From: Paenibacillus uliginis N3/975
Lineage (GTDB): Bacteria; Bacillota; Bacilli; Paenibacillales; Paenibacillaceae
Length of the DNA stretch: 64,000 nt
Reading direction: 5' to 3'
Assembly: GCF_900177425.1 (NCBI RefSeq)
Contig: NZ_LT840184.1
Span: 1,143,487-1,207,486, forward strand
Part shown: positions 53,254-61,558 of the stretch, piece by piece
Position numbering within the stretch: the first letter of the stretch is position 1
Layout: the number at the start of each line of letters is the position of its first letter
Notes under the pieces: generated by a model
The model's database searches: none
The model's input: the letters and a program-made list of their open reading frames with translations, nothing else
What the model was told of the DNA's origin: nothing
Translations under genes and position numbers: made by a program

Positions 53254-53287
53254 GCTCGGAGACAATAAATGTTTCCGGGCATTTTTT
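53254..53287 (+). terminator. terminator
   Basis: GCTCGGAGACA / TGTTTCCGGGC (G-U tolerant) with T-run 53282-53287. Confidence 0.75.
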
Positions 53288-53426
53288 GTATCTATGAACA
53301 GGTTTTCAAATGGAAATATTATATGAATTGCGGGACACTACGAAATAGGCAGATATGGTATAATGACATATTGAGATTATGATATAACAAGATTTTGAAC
53401 ATATTAGCAAGGGGCGATTTATTACA

Positions 53427-54317
53427 GTGAACACAACGAAACAACCTTCTCTGATGCTCGTCGACGGTATGGCCTTATTGTTCCGAGCTTACTATGCTAC
53501 GGCTACTAGTGGTTATATCCGCCGAACCAAGGCAGGGGTTCCTACAAATGCTATTTACGGATTCCTTCGCTATTTGTGGGACGCTATTGACACATTTCAA
53601 CCAACACACGTGGCCTGCTGCTGGGATATGGCTGCAAAAACGTTCCGCAGCGACCAGTTTGCAGCTTATAAAGGCAATCGGCCTGAAGCGCCAGAGGATC
53701 TGATTCCCCAGTTCTCCCTTATTCGTGAAGTCACAGATTGCCTTGGCATTCCGAACCTTGGCGTTGAGGGCTTTGAGGCCGATGACTGTATCGGAACACT
53801 GGCTTGTCGTTTCGGCAGTGATATGAATGTTATGATATTATCAGGCGACCATGATCTGCTTCAGCTTGTAGATGAACGGACTTCGGTCATCATTATGAAA
53901 AAAGGACACGGCAATTATTTGGTATACACTCCGGAGACGCTGTACCAGGAAAAAGGGCTTTCCCCACGTCAGGTTATTGATGTCAAAGGTCTAATGGGCG
54001 ATACGAGTGATAACTATCCGGGTGTGCGTGGAATCGGTGAGAAAACGGCCATGAAGCTGATTCAGGAATACGAAACAATCGAAGGTATACTCGCAAATAT
54101 GGATTCTCTTACGAAGAGTGTTCGGGGCAAAATTGAAGCGGATCTTGAAATGCTGCACCTATCTAGATCTCTCGCAGCTATTCATTGTGAAGTACCTGTG
54201 GATTGCGATCTGGACTTGTGCCTTCTTGAGATAGACGATGAGCGTGTCCTGTCCAAGCTTGAGGAGCTTGAGATGAAGAGCTTAAGTCATCTGATGGGAG
54301 TGGCACTGGTGCCATGA
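53427..54317 (+). CDS. 5'-3' exonuclease / flap endonuclease (Pol I N-domain type)
   Basis: 296 residues. FEN family: LMLVDGMALLFRAYYA (metal Asp, Arg), GVEGFEADDCIGTLA (metal Glu/Asp), ILSGDHDLLQLVD, KGLMGDTSDNYPGVRGIGEK (H3TH helix). Corresponds to the stand-alone B. subtilis YpcP/ExoR type that works in Okazaki-fragment RNA removal. Start GTG 53427 with AAGGGG upstream at longer spacing. Confidence 0.9.
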   Translation: MNTTKQPSLMLVDGMALLFRAYYATATSGYIRRTKAGVPTNAIYGFLRYLWDAIDTFQPTHVACCWDMAAKTFRSDQFAAYKGNRPEAPEDLIPQFSLIREVTDCLGIPNLGVEGFEADDCIGTLACRFGSDMNVMILSGDHDLLQLVDERTSVIIMKKGHGNYLVYTPETLYQEKGLSPRQVIDVKGLMGDTSDNYPGVRGIGEKTAMKLIQEYETIEGILANMDSLTKSVRGKIEADLEMLHLSRSLAAIHCEVPVDCDLDLCLLEIDDERVLSKLEELEMKSLSHLMGVALVP

Positions 54318-54371
54318 TCGATAGATGATGCCTTTTGGCTGTGGGTGTGGCTGTCTGTAAAACATCACTGT

Positions 54372-54403
54372 GTTCCAGTATAATTATATTTTATACTGGG
54401 AAC
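54372..54403. promoter_or_regulatory. inverted repeat between the exonuclease and fructokinase genes
   Basis: GTTCCAGTATAA (54372-54383) / TTATACTGGGAAC (54391-54403), one bulged G. It could be an operator for the sugar kinase gene or a weak terminator. The gap 54318-54552 has no convincing gene. Confidence 0.45.
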
Positions 54404-54552
54404 AGCAGCGGCCGATGGATGCACCGTGCTGTATTCTGTGGTAAAACGATGGTAGAAATTTATCATGCTGTAGGTAACGGGCGGCCAACCCAGAACGAAC
54501 CGAAAAAACATAATGAATATGACATCATACACCTTGGAGAGGATGAACTCAC

Positions 54553-55437
54553 ATGATACTTGGAGCAATTGAAGCTGGCGGCACAAAATTTGTATGCGGA
54601 ATCGGTAAGGAGGATGGTACGGTTATCGAACGTACGAGCTTCCCGACCACAACGCCGGAAGAAACGATGGCGCAAGTGTTTTCGTTTTTTGCAGACAAAG
54701 GGGTGGAAGCCATCGGTGCAGGCTTTTTTGGACCGATCGATCCGGTAAAAGGAAGCCCTACATATGGCTCTATAACAACAACGCCGAAGCCGCACTGGAG
54801 CAATTTCAATGTGGTGAAAGCGCTGGAGGAGCGTTTCAACGTACCGATCGGTTTTGATACGGACGTAAATGGTGCAGCGCTTGGAGAACATACCTGGGGA
54901 GCGGCTCAAGGTCTTAACAGCTGTTTGTACATCACGATTGGAACCGGTGTTGGTGCCGGAGCAGTTGTGGATGGAAAGCTGATTCATGGTTTATCTCACC
55001 CTGAAATGGGTCATATCATTGTACGCCGTCATCCAGATGACAAGTACGAAGGTACTTGCCCTTATCACAGTGATTGCCTGGAAGGTCTGGCTGCAGGCCC
55101 ATCCCTTGGAAGACGCTGGGGGGTTGCAGGAGCTGAGCTGACACCGGATCATCCGGCTTGGGAGATGGAAGCTTATTATCTTGCACAGGCATTGATGAAC
55201 TATGTGCTGATCCTTTCACCTGAAAGAATTGTGATGGGCGGAGGGGTTATGAAGCAGCAGCAACTGTTCCCACTGATCCATAAGAAGTTGCAGGAAATGC
55301 TGGCGGGCTACGTTTCGCATCCAAGCCTGAACCAGGACATTGCCCAGTTTATCGTACCACCGCAGTTGGGTGACAACGCAGGTCTGTGTGGTGCATTGGC
55401 ACTGGCCAAGCTGGCTGTAGACGAGGCTTCGAAGTAA
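54553..55437 (+). CDS. ROK-family fructokinase
   Basis: 294 residues. GAIEAGGTKFVCGIG (phosphate 1), GFDTDVNGAALGEHTWG, ITIGTGVGAGAVVDG, and the ROK zinc site H-x8-9-C-x3-H...C (RRHPDDKYEGTCPYHSDC). Length and sequence resemble GmuE/ScrK fructokinases: ATP-dependent phosphorylation of fructose (or mannose) to the 6-phosphate. With manA at 1.6 kb it would let the cell use both sugars, but they are far apart. ATG 54553 after GGAGAGG. Confidence 0.9.
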   Translation: MILGAIEAGGTKFVCGIGKEDGTVIERTSFPTTTPEETMAQVFSFFADKGVEAIGAGFFGPIDPVKGSPTYGSITTTPKPHWSNFNVVKALEERFNVPIGFDTDVNGAALGEHTWGAAQGLNSCLYITIGTGVGAGAVVDGKLIHGLSHPEMGHIIVRRHPDDKYEGTCPYHSDCLEGLAAGPSLGRRWGVAGAELTPDHPAWEMEAYYLAQALMNYVLILSPERIVMGGGVMKQQQLFPLIHKKLQEMLAGYVSHPSLNQDIAQFIVPPQLGDNAGLCGALALAKLAVDEASK

Positions 55438-55483
55438 TTTTTGAGAGTAAGGCAGAGGATACTGTCGCATAAGTAATTTATAG

Positions 55484-55516
55484 GCCGCCTTGAGGATTGA
55501 TCCTCAGGCGGCTTTG
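55484..55516 (+). terminator. terminator of the fructokinase gene
   Basis: GCCGCCTTGAGGA (55484-55496) / TCCTCAGGCGGC (55501-55512) with TTTG. Confidence 0.82.
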
Positions 55517-55654
55517 TTTGATTTTTGGGGAGATGAACGCGTACAGATTACAGCGTGCGGTGCGGCGTTGGGTGCCGCCGATTTACTACCTGAGTACTTA
55601 AACGCTGCGGACTGGCGTTCCGCTATTTTATGATTTTTGCCACAATCAAGAAAG

Positions 55655-55790
55655 AATGAGGACAGGTAAGCCGTTATTTGCTTGATATCGTGTTGATAGG
55701 TGCATGATTTTACCGAATAACGGAATCTGAGTCCTCATTTACCAAAAAAAGCTTCTTAATGGTGTAAATAGCGGATCTGTAGTCCGGAAT
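55655..55790. repeat. nested dyads and degenerate direct repeats
   Basis: Outer arms AATGAGGAC (55655-55663) / GTCCTCATT (55731-55739) enclose CCGTTATT (55671-55678) / AATAACGG (55716-55723). AATAACGGAATCTGAGTCC recurs in altered form as AATAGCGGATCTGTAGTCC at 55767-55785. Looks like a decayed small non-coding element. Confidence 0.6.
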
Positions 55791-55947
55791 GGCGGATGCC
55801 TTTGCCGCATCGGACACATGCGATAGAGTAGAGTACTTGGCTGTATATCTCTTTTAGAAAGTAATCAAAGTTTTTTGTTTCACATTTAATTACAGTGAAT
55901 TTTGGAATGCGCAGTACAAAATTTTAGATCTGATATTACTTAACGAC

Positions 55948-55993
55948 AATCTGGAGACAACGGCGATGGAACGACGGCTGACCACGTAGCGTG
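55948..55993. repeat. degenerate repeat, family 2, copy C
   Basis: AATCTGGAGACAACGGCGAT, GGAACGACGGCTGACCACGT, AGCGTG. Pairs with copy D at 56197-56243 and shares GCGAT..GGAACGA..CACGTAGCGT with copies A and B. Confidence 0.7.
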
Positions 55994-56124
55994 ATAAATT
56001 AGGTGAACTTGTTGAGAAGAGAGAGCATCTTATAGACCACCTACATAGAGAAAATGAAATGATGCACACGTACGAAGGAGCGGAGAGGGCAGACGATTGT
56101 GGACAAGCGATAGCGATCGCCTAA
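55990..56124 (+). pseudogene. possible Spo0E-like gene remnant
   Basis: An open 44-codon stretch reads RDKLGELVEKREHLIDHLHR then ENEMMHTYEGAERADDCGQA. Its start resembles the first helix of Spo0E-family proteins, but a TAG lies immediately upstream where repeat copy C abuts, and no start codon or ribosome site is present. The second helix with SQxLD is missing. A decayed fragment at best. Confidence 0.35.
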
Positions 56125-56196
56125 AAGCTTTCCGTAGGAAAGCTAGCATCGAAAGCGTGTACCTCTGGATTGTTACCGATAAAAAAAAATCAGAAT

Positions 56197-56243
56197 AATC
56201 TGGAGACAACAGCGATGGGAACAACGTCTGACCTCGCAGCGTG
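56197..56243. repeat. degenerate repeat, family 2, copy D
   Basis: AATCTGGAGACAACAGCGAT, GGGAACAACGTCTGACCTCG, CAGCGTG; about 85 percent like copy C by eye. A short hairpin AGCTTTCC/GGAAAGCT (56126-56144) lies between C and D. No gene is seen from 55517 to 56338. Confidence 0.7.
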
Positions 56244-56338
56244 CCAAGAACAACAACTGTAGCTTAAATCTATAGCATCCAGCTAGGTTATACTATACAC
56301 TTGTTAAAAGAATGCCAAGAAAAAGTGTGGTGACTGTT

Positions 56339-57034
56339 TTGTTTAAAATTATGTTAATTGAGGATGACATGACCTTATTTAAGGAGATTAAAGAAAGGCT
56401 ATCACAGTGGTCTTATGAAGTGCATGGAATCCATGATTTTAGCAATGTCGTGCATGAGTTTACCGCGATTAAGCCGGATCTAGTTATCATAGATATCCAA
56501 CTGCCGAAATTTGATGGCTTTCATTGGTGCCGAATGATTCGTTCCCATTCCAACGTTCCGATTATATTTTTATCGTCACGAGATCATCCTACCGATATGG
56601 TTATGTCTATGCAGCTAGGCGCTGATGATTTTGTTCAGAAACCATTTCACTTTGACGTACTAATCGCGAAGATTCAAGCCATTCTTCGCCGCGTATATAA
56701 TTATAATACCGAACGAATCGAACTCAGATCCTGGCGAGGTGCAACGGTGGAATACGTGAAAAATACCGTGACTAATGATAAGGGTTCCATTGAACTGACA
56801 AAAAATGAAATGTTTATACTGAAGGTGCTTATTGAGCGGAAGAATCAAATTGTCAGCCGGGAAGATATTATTAAAAGCTTGTGGGATAATGAGCATTTTG
56901 TGAGTGATAATACGTTAACCGTCAACGTTAACCGCTTGCGCAAAAAGCTGGAGAATATCGCGCTCGACCCTTTCATTGAAACAAAGGTTGGACAAGGGTA
57001 TATGGCTACGGAAGAGGCGAACTCGTATGGTTAA
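56339..57034 (+). CDS. bceR: response regulator BceR
   Basis: 231 residues, OmpR type. Receiver domain MFKIMLIEDDMTLFKEIKER with phospho-Asp in LVIIDIQLPKFDGFHWCRM and Lys in VQKPFHFD; winged-helix C-terminus ending NVNRLRKKLE...ETKVGQGY. Very close in sequence to B. subtilis BceR. Start is TTG 56339 (GTGGTGA upstream), matching the family N-terminus. Overlaps bceS by eight bases. Confidence 0.93.
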   Translation: MFKIMLIEDDMTLFKEIKERLSQWSYEVHGIHDFSNVVHEFTAIKPDLVIIDIQLPKFDGFHWCRMIRSHSNVPIIFLSSRDHPTDMVMSMQLGADDFVQKPFHFDVLIAKIQAILRRVYNYNTERIELRSWRGATVEYVKNTVTNDKGSIELTKNEMFILKVLIERKNQIVSREDIIKSLWDNEHFVSDNTLTVNVNRLRKKLENIALDPFIETKVGQGYMATEEANSYG

Positions 57035-58034
57035 GAAATATGTTGTGGAGAGACGAAGCTGGATAATGCTTTTCTTGTTTCTACAGCTGCTTATTCTCTT
57101 CGTTGCCTTCGTTGATTCTTCAATCCCCTTTATGTCTATCCTATATATAGTGTTTTTGTCCACACTTATTTTCACAGGTTTTTTCCTTATAAGGTATCAT
57201 AATGAAACCAAATTTTATAAAAGTATTGAAGTATGGGATCAATCGAATGGGTTCTCGGCGCTTGCAGAAGCAGAGAGCCCTTTTGAAAAAATTGTGGAAG
57301 AGAGCGTTATTGCTCAGAACGAGCTATACCGAAACGAACTTTCCCAGCGCCTGATCGAAGTGGAGCAGGAGAAAGACGAATTGTTGTCCTGGATTCATGA
57401 AGTAAAAACTCCTCTCACAACGATGCAGCTAATGATTGAACGCTCTAATGATGAAACTTTAAAAGGACAATTGATGTATGAGTGGCTGCGTATTCACCTG
57501 CTGCTTGATCAGCAGCTGCACCAAAAGCGCATACCTTTTATTAAAAATGATTTGTATATAGAGCAAGCTGCATTAGAGCCAGTCATTTTCAAAGAAATTA
57601 AAGAACTGAAAATTTGGTGTATGCAAAAAGGAATAGGCTTCGATGTTACCCTTCAGGTCGCCGAAGTGCTGACGGATGCCAAATGGCTTGGTTTTATAAT
57701 CAGGCAGCTGTTAACGAACGCTGTTAAATACAGCGAAATCTCCGACATTATCATTGAAAGTGATTATGACGACGACGGTCAAGCCAAGCTTGTGATCAAG
57801 GATTTTGGCCGTGGAATTGATCCGAAAGATCTGCCTCGCATATTCGATAAAGGTTTTACATCAACAACCCAGCATCAAGATAGTGCTGCGACCGGAATGG
57901 GTCTATATTTATCACAAAAGGTGGCTGACTCTTTATCCATCCGTATAGATGTGTCCTCGGAGCTTGGGGTTGGTACAACATTTACGTTAACGTTTCCCAA
58001 AAAAAATGAATTTGTGAGTATCACAAGCATGTGA
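57027..58034 (+). CDS. bceS: intramembrane-sensing histidine kinase BceS
   Basis: 335 residues. Two membrane helices with almost no extracellular loop (IMLFLFLQLLILFVAF; ILYIVFLSTLIFTGFF), as in BceS-type kinases that take their signal from the transporter. H-box LLSWIHEVKTPLTTMQLMIE, N-box RQLLTNAVKYSE, KDFGRGIDPKDLPRIFDKGF, TGMGLYLSQKV. ATG 57027 lies inside the bceR end. Confidence 0.93.
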   Translation: MVKKYVVERRSWIMLFLFLQLLILFVAFVDSSIPFMSILYIVFLSTLIFTGFFLIRYHNETKFYKSIEVWDQSNGFSALAEAESPFEKIVEESVIAQNELYRNELSQRLIEVEQEKDELLSWIHEVKTPLTTMQLMIERSNDETLKGQLMYEWLRIHLLLDQQLHQKRIPFIKNDLYIEQAALEPVIFKEIKELKIWCMQKGIGFDVTLQVAEVLTDAKWLGFIIRQLLTNAVKYSEISDIIIESDYDDDGQAKLVIKDFGRGIDPKDLPRIFDKGFTSTTQHQDSAATGMGLYLSQKVADSLSIRIDVSSELGVGTTFTLTFPKKNEFVSITSM

Positions 58035-58049
58035 CAGGAATGTCACATG
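58028..58049. promoter_or_regulatory. BceR operator upstream of bceA
   Basis: CATGTGACAggaaTGTCACATG, a perfect 9-4-9 dyad. It fits the known Bce-type response-regulator site TnACA-N4-TGTnA. The dyad starts in the last codons of bceS and could double as a weak terminator (CTTTTA follows). Confidence 0.8.
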
Positions 58050-58056
58050 CTTTTAT

Positions 58057-58091
58057 GATTTGTTCGGAGAATCGAAGGATTTGTTCGGAGA
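58057..58091 (+). repeat. 14-base direct repeat in the bceA promoter region
   Basis: GATTTGTTCGGAGA at 58057-58070 and again, identical, at 58078-58091; a 21-base period equals two DNA helical turns. It lies between the BceR dyad and the bceA ribosome site. Confidence 0.75.
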
Positions 58092-58131
58092 GCTGTTTTA
58101 TGATGAAAGTAAGAAAAAGGAGTGAGTGAAA

Positions 58132-58893
58132 TTGGTAATATTAGAATCTAATAAAATTTATAAAAGTTATGGCAACAAGCTTAATAAGCAAGAAGTGTTG
58201 AAAGGCATCGATATTAGCGTAGACAAAGGCGAGTTCGTGAGTATTATGGGGGCATCCGGATCAGGTAAAACGACGCTGCTTAATGTACTTTCGTCCATTG
58301 ATAAAGTGAGCCAGGGAACCATTAAAATCGAGGGAAAAGAATTTACAGGAATGAAAGAAAAGCAGCTGGCTGAATTTAGAAAGCACCATTTGGGCTTTAT
58401 CTTTCAGGAATATAACCTGCTAGACACTCTGACTGTTAAAGAGAACGTGCTGCTGCCGTTATCCATCAAAAACGTATCCAAAAAAGATGCTGACCAAAAA
58501 TTTAAAACGGTGGCAACGGAGCTTGGTATTTTTGAACTGAAGGACAAGTATCCCAATGAAATATCAGGGGGGCAGAAGCAGCGGACATCCGCAGCCCGTG
58601 CCTTTATTCATGAACCAAGCATTATTTTTGCGGATGAGCCGACAGGCGCGCTGGACTCCAAATCAGCTTCCGATTTATTGAATAAGCTGAGCCAATTAAA
58701 TCAGAAACTCGCGGCAACCATTATTATGGTTACCCATGATCCGGTTGCTGCCAGCTACTGCAGCAGAGTTATTTTTATTAAAGATGGACAGATTTACACA
58801 CAACTGAACAAAGGTGAGGAGTCAAGACAAGCCTTTTTCAATGATATTATAAAAACACAAGGTGTTCTGGGTGGTGTTCAAAATGAGCATTAA
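58132..58893 (+). CDS. bceA: BceA, antimicrobial-peptide ABC transporter ATPase
   Basis: 253 residues. Walker A GASGSGKTTLLNVL, Q-loop FIFQEYN, signature ISGGQKQRTSAARAF, Walker B IIFADEPTGALD, H-loop VTHD. Near-identical motifs to B. subtilis BceA. Start TTG 58132 (MVILESNKIYKSYG) after AAGGAGTG. Overlaps bceB by eleven bases. With BceB it frees lipid targets from bacitracin-like peptides and signals to BceS. Confidence 0.95.
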   Translation: MVILESNKIYKSYGNKLNKQEVLKGIDISVDKGEFVSIMGASGSGKTTLLNVLSSIDKVSQGTIKIEGKEFTGMKEKQLAEFRKHHLGFIFQEYNLLDTLTVKENVLLPLSIKNVSKKDADQKFKTVATELGIFELKDKYPNEISGGQKQRTSAARAFIHEPSIIFADEPTGALDSKSASDLLNKLSQLNQKLAATIIMVTHDPVAASYCSRVIFIKDGQIYTQLNKGEESRQAFFNDIIKTQGVLGGVQNEH

Positions 58894-60814
58894 CTCTCTC
58901 ATCTTCCGAAATCTGAAAAAGAACATAAAAAATTATTTTCTCTATGTGTTTGCCCTGATTTTTAGTGTGGCGCTGTACTTTGCCTTTGTCACTTTGCAGT
59001 ATGATCCGGCGATGGAAGAATTGAAAGGATCGATGAAAGGCGCTGCAGCTTTAAAAGCTGCCTCGGTCCTGCTCGTTGCGATTGTTGCGATTTTTCTTCT
59101 GTATGCAAACAACATTTTCATCAAACGCAGAAGTAAAGAAATTGGGCTGTTTCAATTAATCGGGATGACCAAAGGGGAAATATTCAAGATTCTCACTTTG
59201 GAGAACTTAATGCTCTATTTCGGATCCATGCTGATCGGTATTTTTGCAGGATTCTCGGTTTCCCGGCTCATTCTTATGGTTTTGTTCAAAGTAACAGATG
59301 TAAAGTCAGAAGCTACTCTAAGGTTTTCAACGGAAGCGTTAATCCAAACGGTTATTGTGTTTGCCGTGGTTTACATTCTCATCATGATCATGAATTATAC
59401 GTTCATTAAAAGACAGAGCATTTTATCCTTGTTCCGTGCCGTTTCGACCACTCAGGAAAAAGTGAAAAAAATGTCCATGTTCGAGATGTTGATGGGGCTG
59501 GCAGGAATCGGGTTAATCCTTTATGGTTACTATCTATCGACGGATATGTTCAGCGGTAAACTAACACAAATGAATGAATTGTTTATGACGATGATTTTGA
59601 TTTTGGGTTCGGTTATTATCGGGACATATTTGTTCTACAAAGGCTCAGTCAGCTTCATTTTTAATATGATTCGTAAAAGCAAGGACGGGTATTTGTCACT
59701 GAATGAGGTGCTGTCTCTCTCATCCATCATGTTCCGCATGAAGTCGAATGCTTTATTGCTAACGGTTATAACAACGGTTTCCGCTCTGGCGATTGGATTG
59801 CTGTCACTGAGTTATATTTCCTACTATTCGGCCGAAAAATCAGCGGAACAAAGCGTGCCTAACGATTTCGTTGTCACTAGCCCCGAACACAAAAAACAAT
59901 TTACAGAAGCATTGTCAGCTCAAAATATTGTTTACGATGAGATTCAGAGAAACGTTTTACATGTGAATGTAGATGTATCTCAATTAGGCTCTAAGCTAGA
60001 GGGAAAGGACGCCGAAAGCATGGTCCTTGCCGTGGTAAGTGAAAAACAGGTAGAGGGAATGGACCTAACTCCGAAGGAGACACTTTTTACTGGTACTAAT
60101 GATACAGTTGATAAGTTTGTTGGATTAAAAGAATCAGGAAACATTATTTTACATGGAAAGACCAGCTCGATTGAGCAAAAATTAATAGGAACCAGTAAGG
60201 AAGCGATACTGTCATGGTATTTTAACAGTGGCGGATTGCCTACGGCGATTGTGGATGATTCGGTCTATCAAAAGCTGGTTCAGGATATGGACCCTAAGCT
60301 CCAGAAAGAATATTCCGATTATTTCGGTATTGATATTAAGGATGAAACGAAGATTGAGCAAGCAAACGAGATTTTTTACGAATTGAATTTTGACGGAGAA
60401 GCGATGTCGCAGAGTGATCTCAGCACTACGCAGAAAGCTAATATGGGACTGATCATGTTTGTTGTCGGGTTCTTAGGCCTTACGTTCCTCATTACATCCG
60501 GATGTATTCTTTACTTTAAGCAAATGGATGAAGCCGAAGAGGAGAGAGGTAATTACACGATCTTAAGAAAGCTTGGATTTACGCAAGGAAATTTACTGCG
60601 GGGTATTCAAGTGAAACAGCTTTTTAATTTTGGTATTCCTCTCATCATCGGATTATCCCATGGCTATTTTGCTGTCCAATCCGGGTGGTTCTTTTTCGGG
60701 ACAGAGCTGTGGACACCAATGATCATCGTTATGCTGTTGTATACGGCATTGTACTCTATCTTTGGGTTGTTATCCGTGCTCTTTTACAAAAAAGTTATTA
60801 AAGAGGCCCTGTAA
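58883..60814 (+). CDS. bceB: BceB, antimicrobial-peptide ABC transporter permease
   Basis: 643 residues. Ten membrane helices with a large extracellular domain (~300-510) between helices 7 and 8, the BceB hallmark and drug-sensing region. The membrane parts (NYFLYVFALIFSVALYFAFV; LITSGCILYFKQMDEAEEER) are very like B. subtilis BceB, while the extracellular domain is much less conserved, so the peptide recognised may differ. ATG 58883 inside the bceA end. Confidence 0.94.
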   Translation: MSINSLIFRNLKKNIKNYFLYVFALIFSVALYFAFVTLQYDPAMEELKGSMKGAAALKAASVLLVAIVAIFLLYANNIFIKRRSKEIGLFQLIGMTKGEIFKILTLENLMLYFGSMLIGIFAGFSVSRLILMVLFKVTDVKSEATLRFSTEALIQTVIVFAVVYILIMIMNYTFIKRQSILSLFRAVSTTQEKVKKMSMFEMLMGLAGIGLILYGYYLSTDMFSGKLTQMNELFMTMILILGSVIIGTYLFYKGSVSFIFNMIRKSKDGYLSLNEVLSLSSIMFRMKSNALLLTVITTVSALAIGLLSLSYISYYSAEKSAEQSVPNDFVVTSPEHKKQFTEALSAQNIVYDEIQRNVLHVNVDVSQLGSKLEGKDAESMVLAVVSEKQVEGMDLTPKETLFTGTNDTVDKFVGLKESGNIILHGKTSSIEQKLIGTSKEAILSWYFNSGGLPTAIVDDSVYQKLVQDMDPKLQKEYSDYFGIDIKDETKIEQANEIFYELNFDGEAMSQSDLSTTQKANMGLIMFVVGFLGLTFLITSGCILYFKQMDEAEEERGNYTILRKLGFTQGNLLRGIQVKQLFNFGIPLIIGLSHGYFAVQSGWFFFGTELWTPMIIVMLLYTALYSIFGLLSVLFYKKVIKEAL

Positions 60815-60864
60815 AATCCTTAACGTTATAGCTTAGTTGGCATCGAAAGTATACGCTCCTTTGT

Positions 60865-60907
60865 CCCCGAATTTCTTCCGCTAAGAAATAAATCTAGAAA
60901 TTCGGGG
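60865..60907. repeat. hairpin at the left end of repeat copy B
   Basis: CCCCGAATTTCT (60865-60876) / AGAAATTCGGGG (60896-60907). It runs into repeat copy B; copy A keeps only ATTTGGGGG of this part. Confidence 0.65.
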
Positions 60908-60957
60908 GCAAGAGCGATTGTAGGAACGATTCGTACGCGTAGCGTCTTACAACAGAC
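60904..60957. repeat. dispersed repeat, family 2, copy B
   Basis: Same 54 bases as 45335-45388 with one change (GTACGCG for GTACACG). Lies 90 bases after bceB. Confidence 0.85.
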
Positions 60958-60958
60958 G

Positions 60959-61000
60959 AAGGGGAATCCTAGGTCGATGGACCGTAAGGGATCCCCTTTT
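60959..61000. terminator. terminator between bceB and the DUF3055 gene
   Basis: AAGGGGAATCCT / AGGGATCCCCTTTT stem-loop abutting repeat copy B. Confidence 0.7.
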
Positions 61001-61018
61001 CTGTTTATTGCAAACTGA

Positions 61019-61321
61019 TTAATCAGTAAAATGAGCATCTCCCAGCACCAGTGTCAGAAATTCACGCAAATCTTCTGCCTGATCCCGTTCCAGACTAAAC
61101 GTGCGCTCGAGGTACCCTTCCTGCTCTAGATCATCGGCAGCCAAAATGGCAGTTCTTCCGAACTGCAGGTCGGTAACTAACTTCTTCCCATAGAAATAGT
61201 TCGTGGTCGTAACGGCCAGATCGAAACGTTTGAGTGATGGGCCGATGAACGTGACGAAACGGGTAGATGTGGACTCAGTACTATCGGATAAAAAATCAAG
61301 CTGCTGCGATTCCCCGGTCAT
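61019..61321 (-). CDS. DUF3055-type small protein
   Basis: 100 residues: TSTRFVTFIGPSLKRFDLAV, TNYFYGKKLVTDLQFGRTAI, ADDLEQEGYLERTFSL. This pattern fits the Bacillales DUF3055 family of unknown function. Soluble, acidic, with a C-terminal helix (DQAEDLREFLTLVL). ATG 61321 has AAGGAGTGA upstream. Confidence 0.7.
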   Translation of the reverse strand: MTGESQQLDFLSDSTESTSTRFVTFIGPSLKRFDLAVTTTNYFYGKKLVTDLQFGRTAILAADDLEQEGYLERTFSLERDQAEDLREFLTLVLGDAHFTD

Positions 61322-61415
61322 ATCGGCAATTCACTCCTTCCAAGGATGTTTGTTGTCCATTATACAAGAAAAGTTGAGACAACCTATATAACATTTTGAT
61401 TTTATAACATCCCCA

Positions 61416-61523
61416 TTGACGTTGTTACAAATTATGGTATCATGATGGGTAAACAGTATAACGGATGTTTTAAACGAGGGAAGCACCTTTCTGACGCTAC
61501 GGCGGGAAAGGTGCTTTTTTTTG
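61416..61523 (+). ncRNA. short promoter-to-terminator unit (leader or small RNA)
   Basis: TTGACG (61416-61421), 16-base spacer, TATCAT (61438-61443), then after ~40 bases a strong terminator AGCACCTTTC (61482-61491) / GAAAGGTGCT (61507-61516) with T-run to 61523. The predicted transcript is ~75 nt and ends 36 bases before the HRDC gene. It could be a small RNA or an attenuated leader; no known class recognised. Confidence 0.45.
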
Positions 61524-61558
61524 CGTTGTACTGATACAAAATAAATGACGGGAGGTTA

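Noticed and set aside
54335..54556. 73-codon open frame before the fructokinase gene
   Set aside because: No ribosome site, crosses the inverted repeat and overlaps the kinase start; no recognisable protein features.
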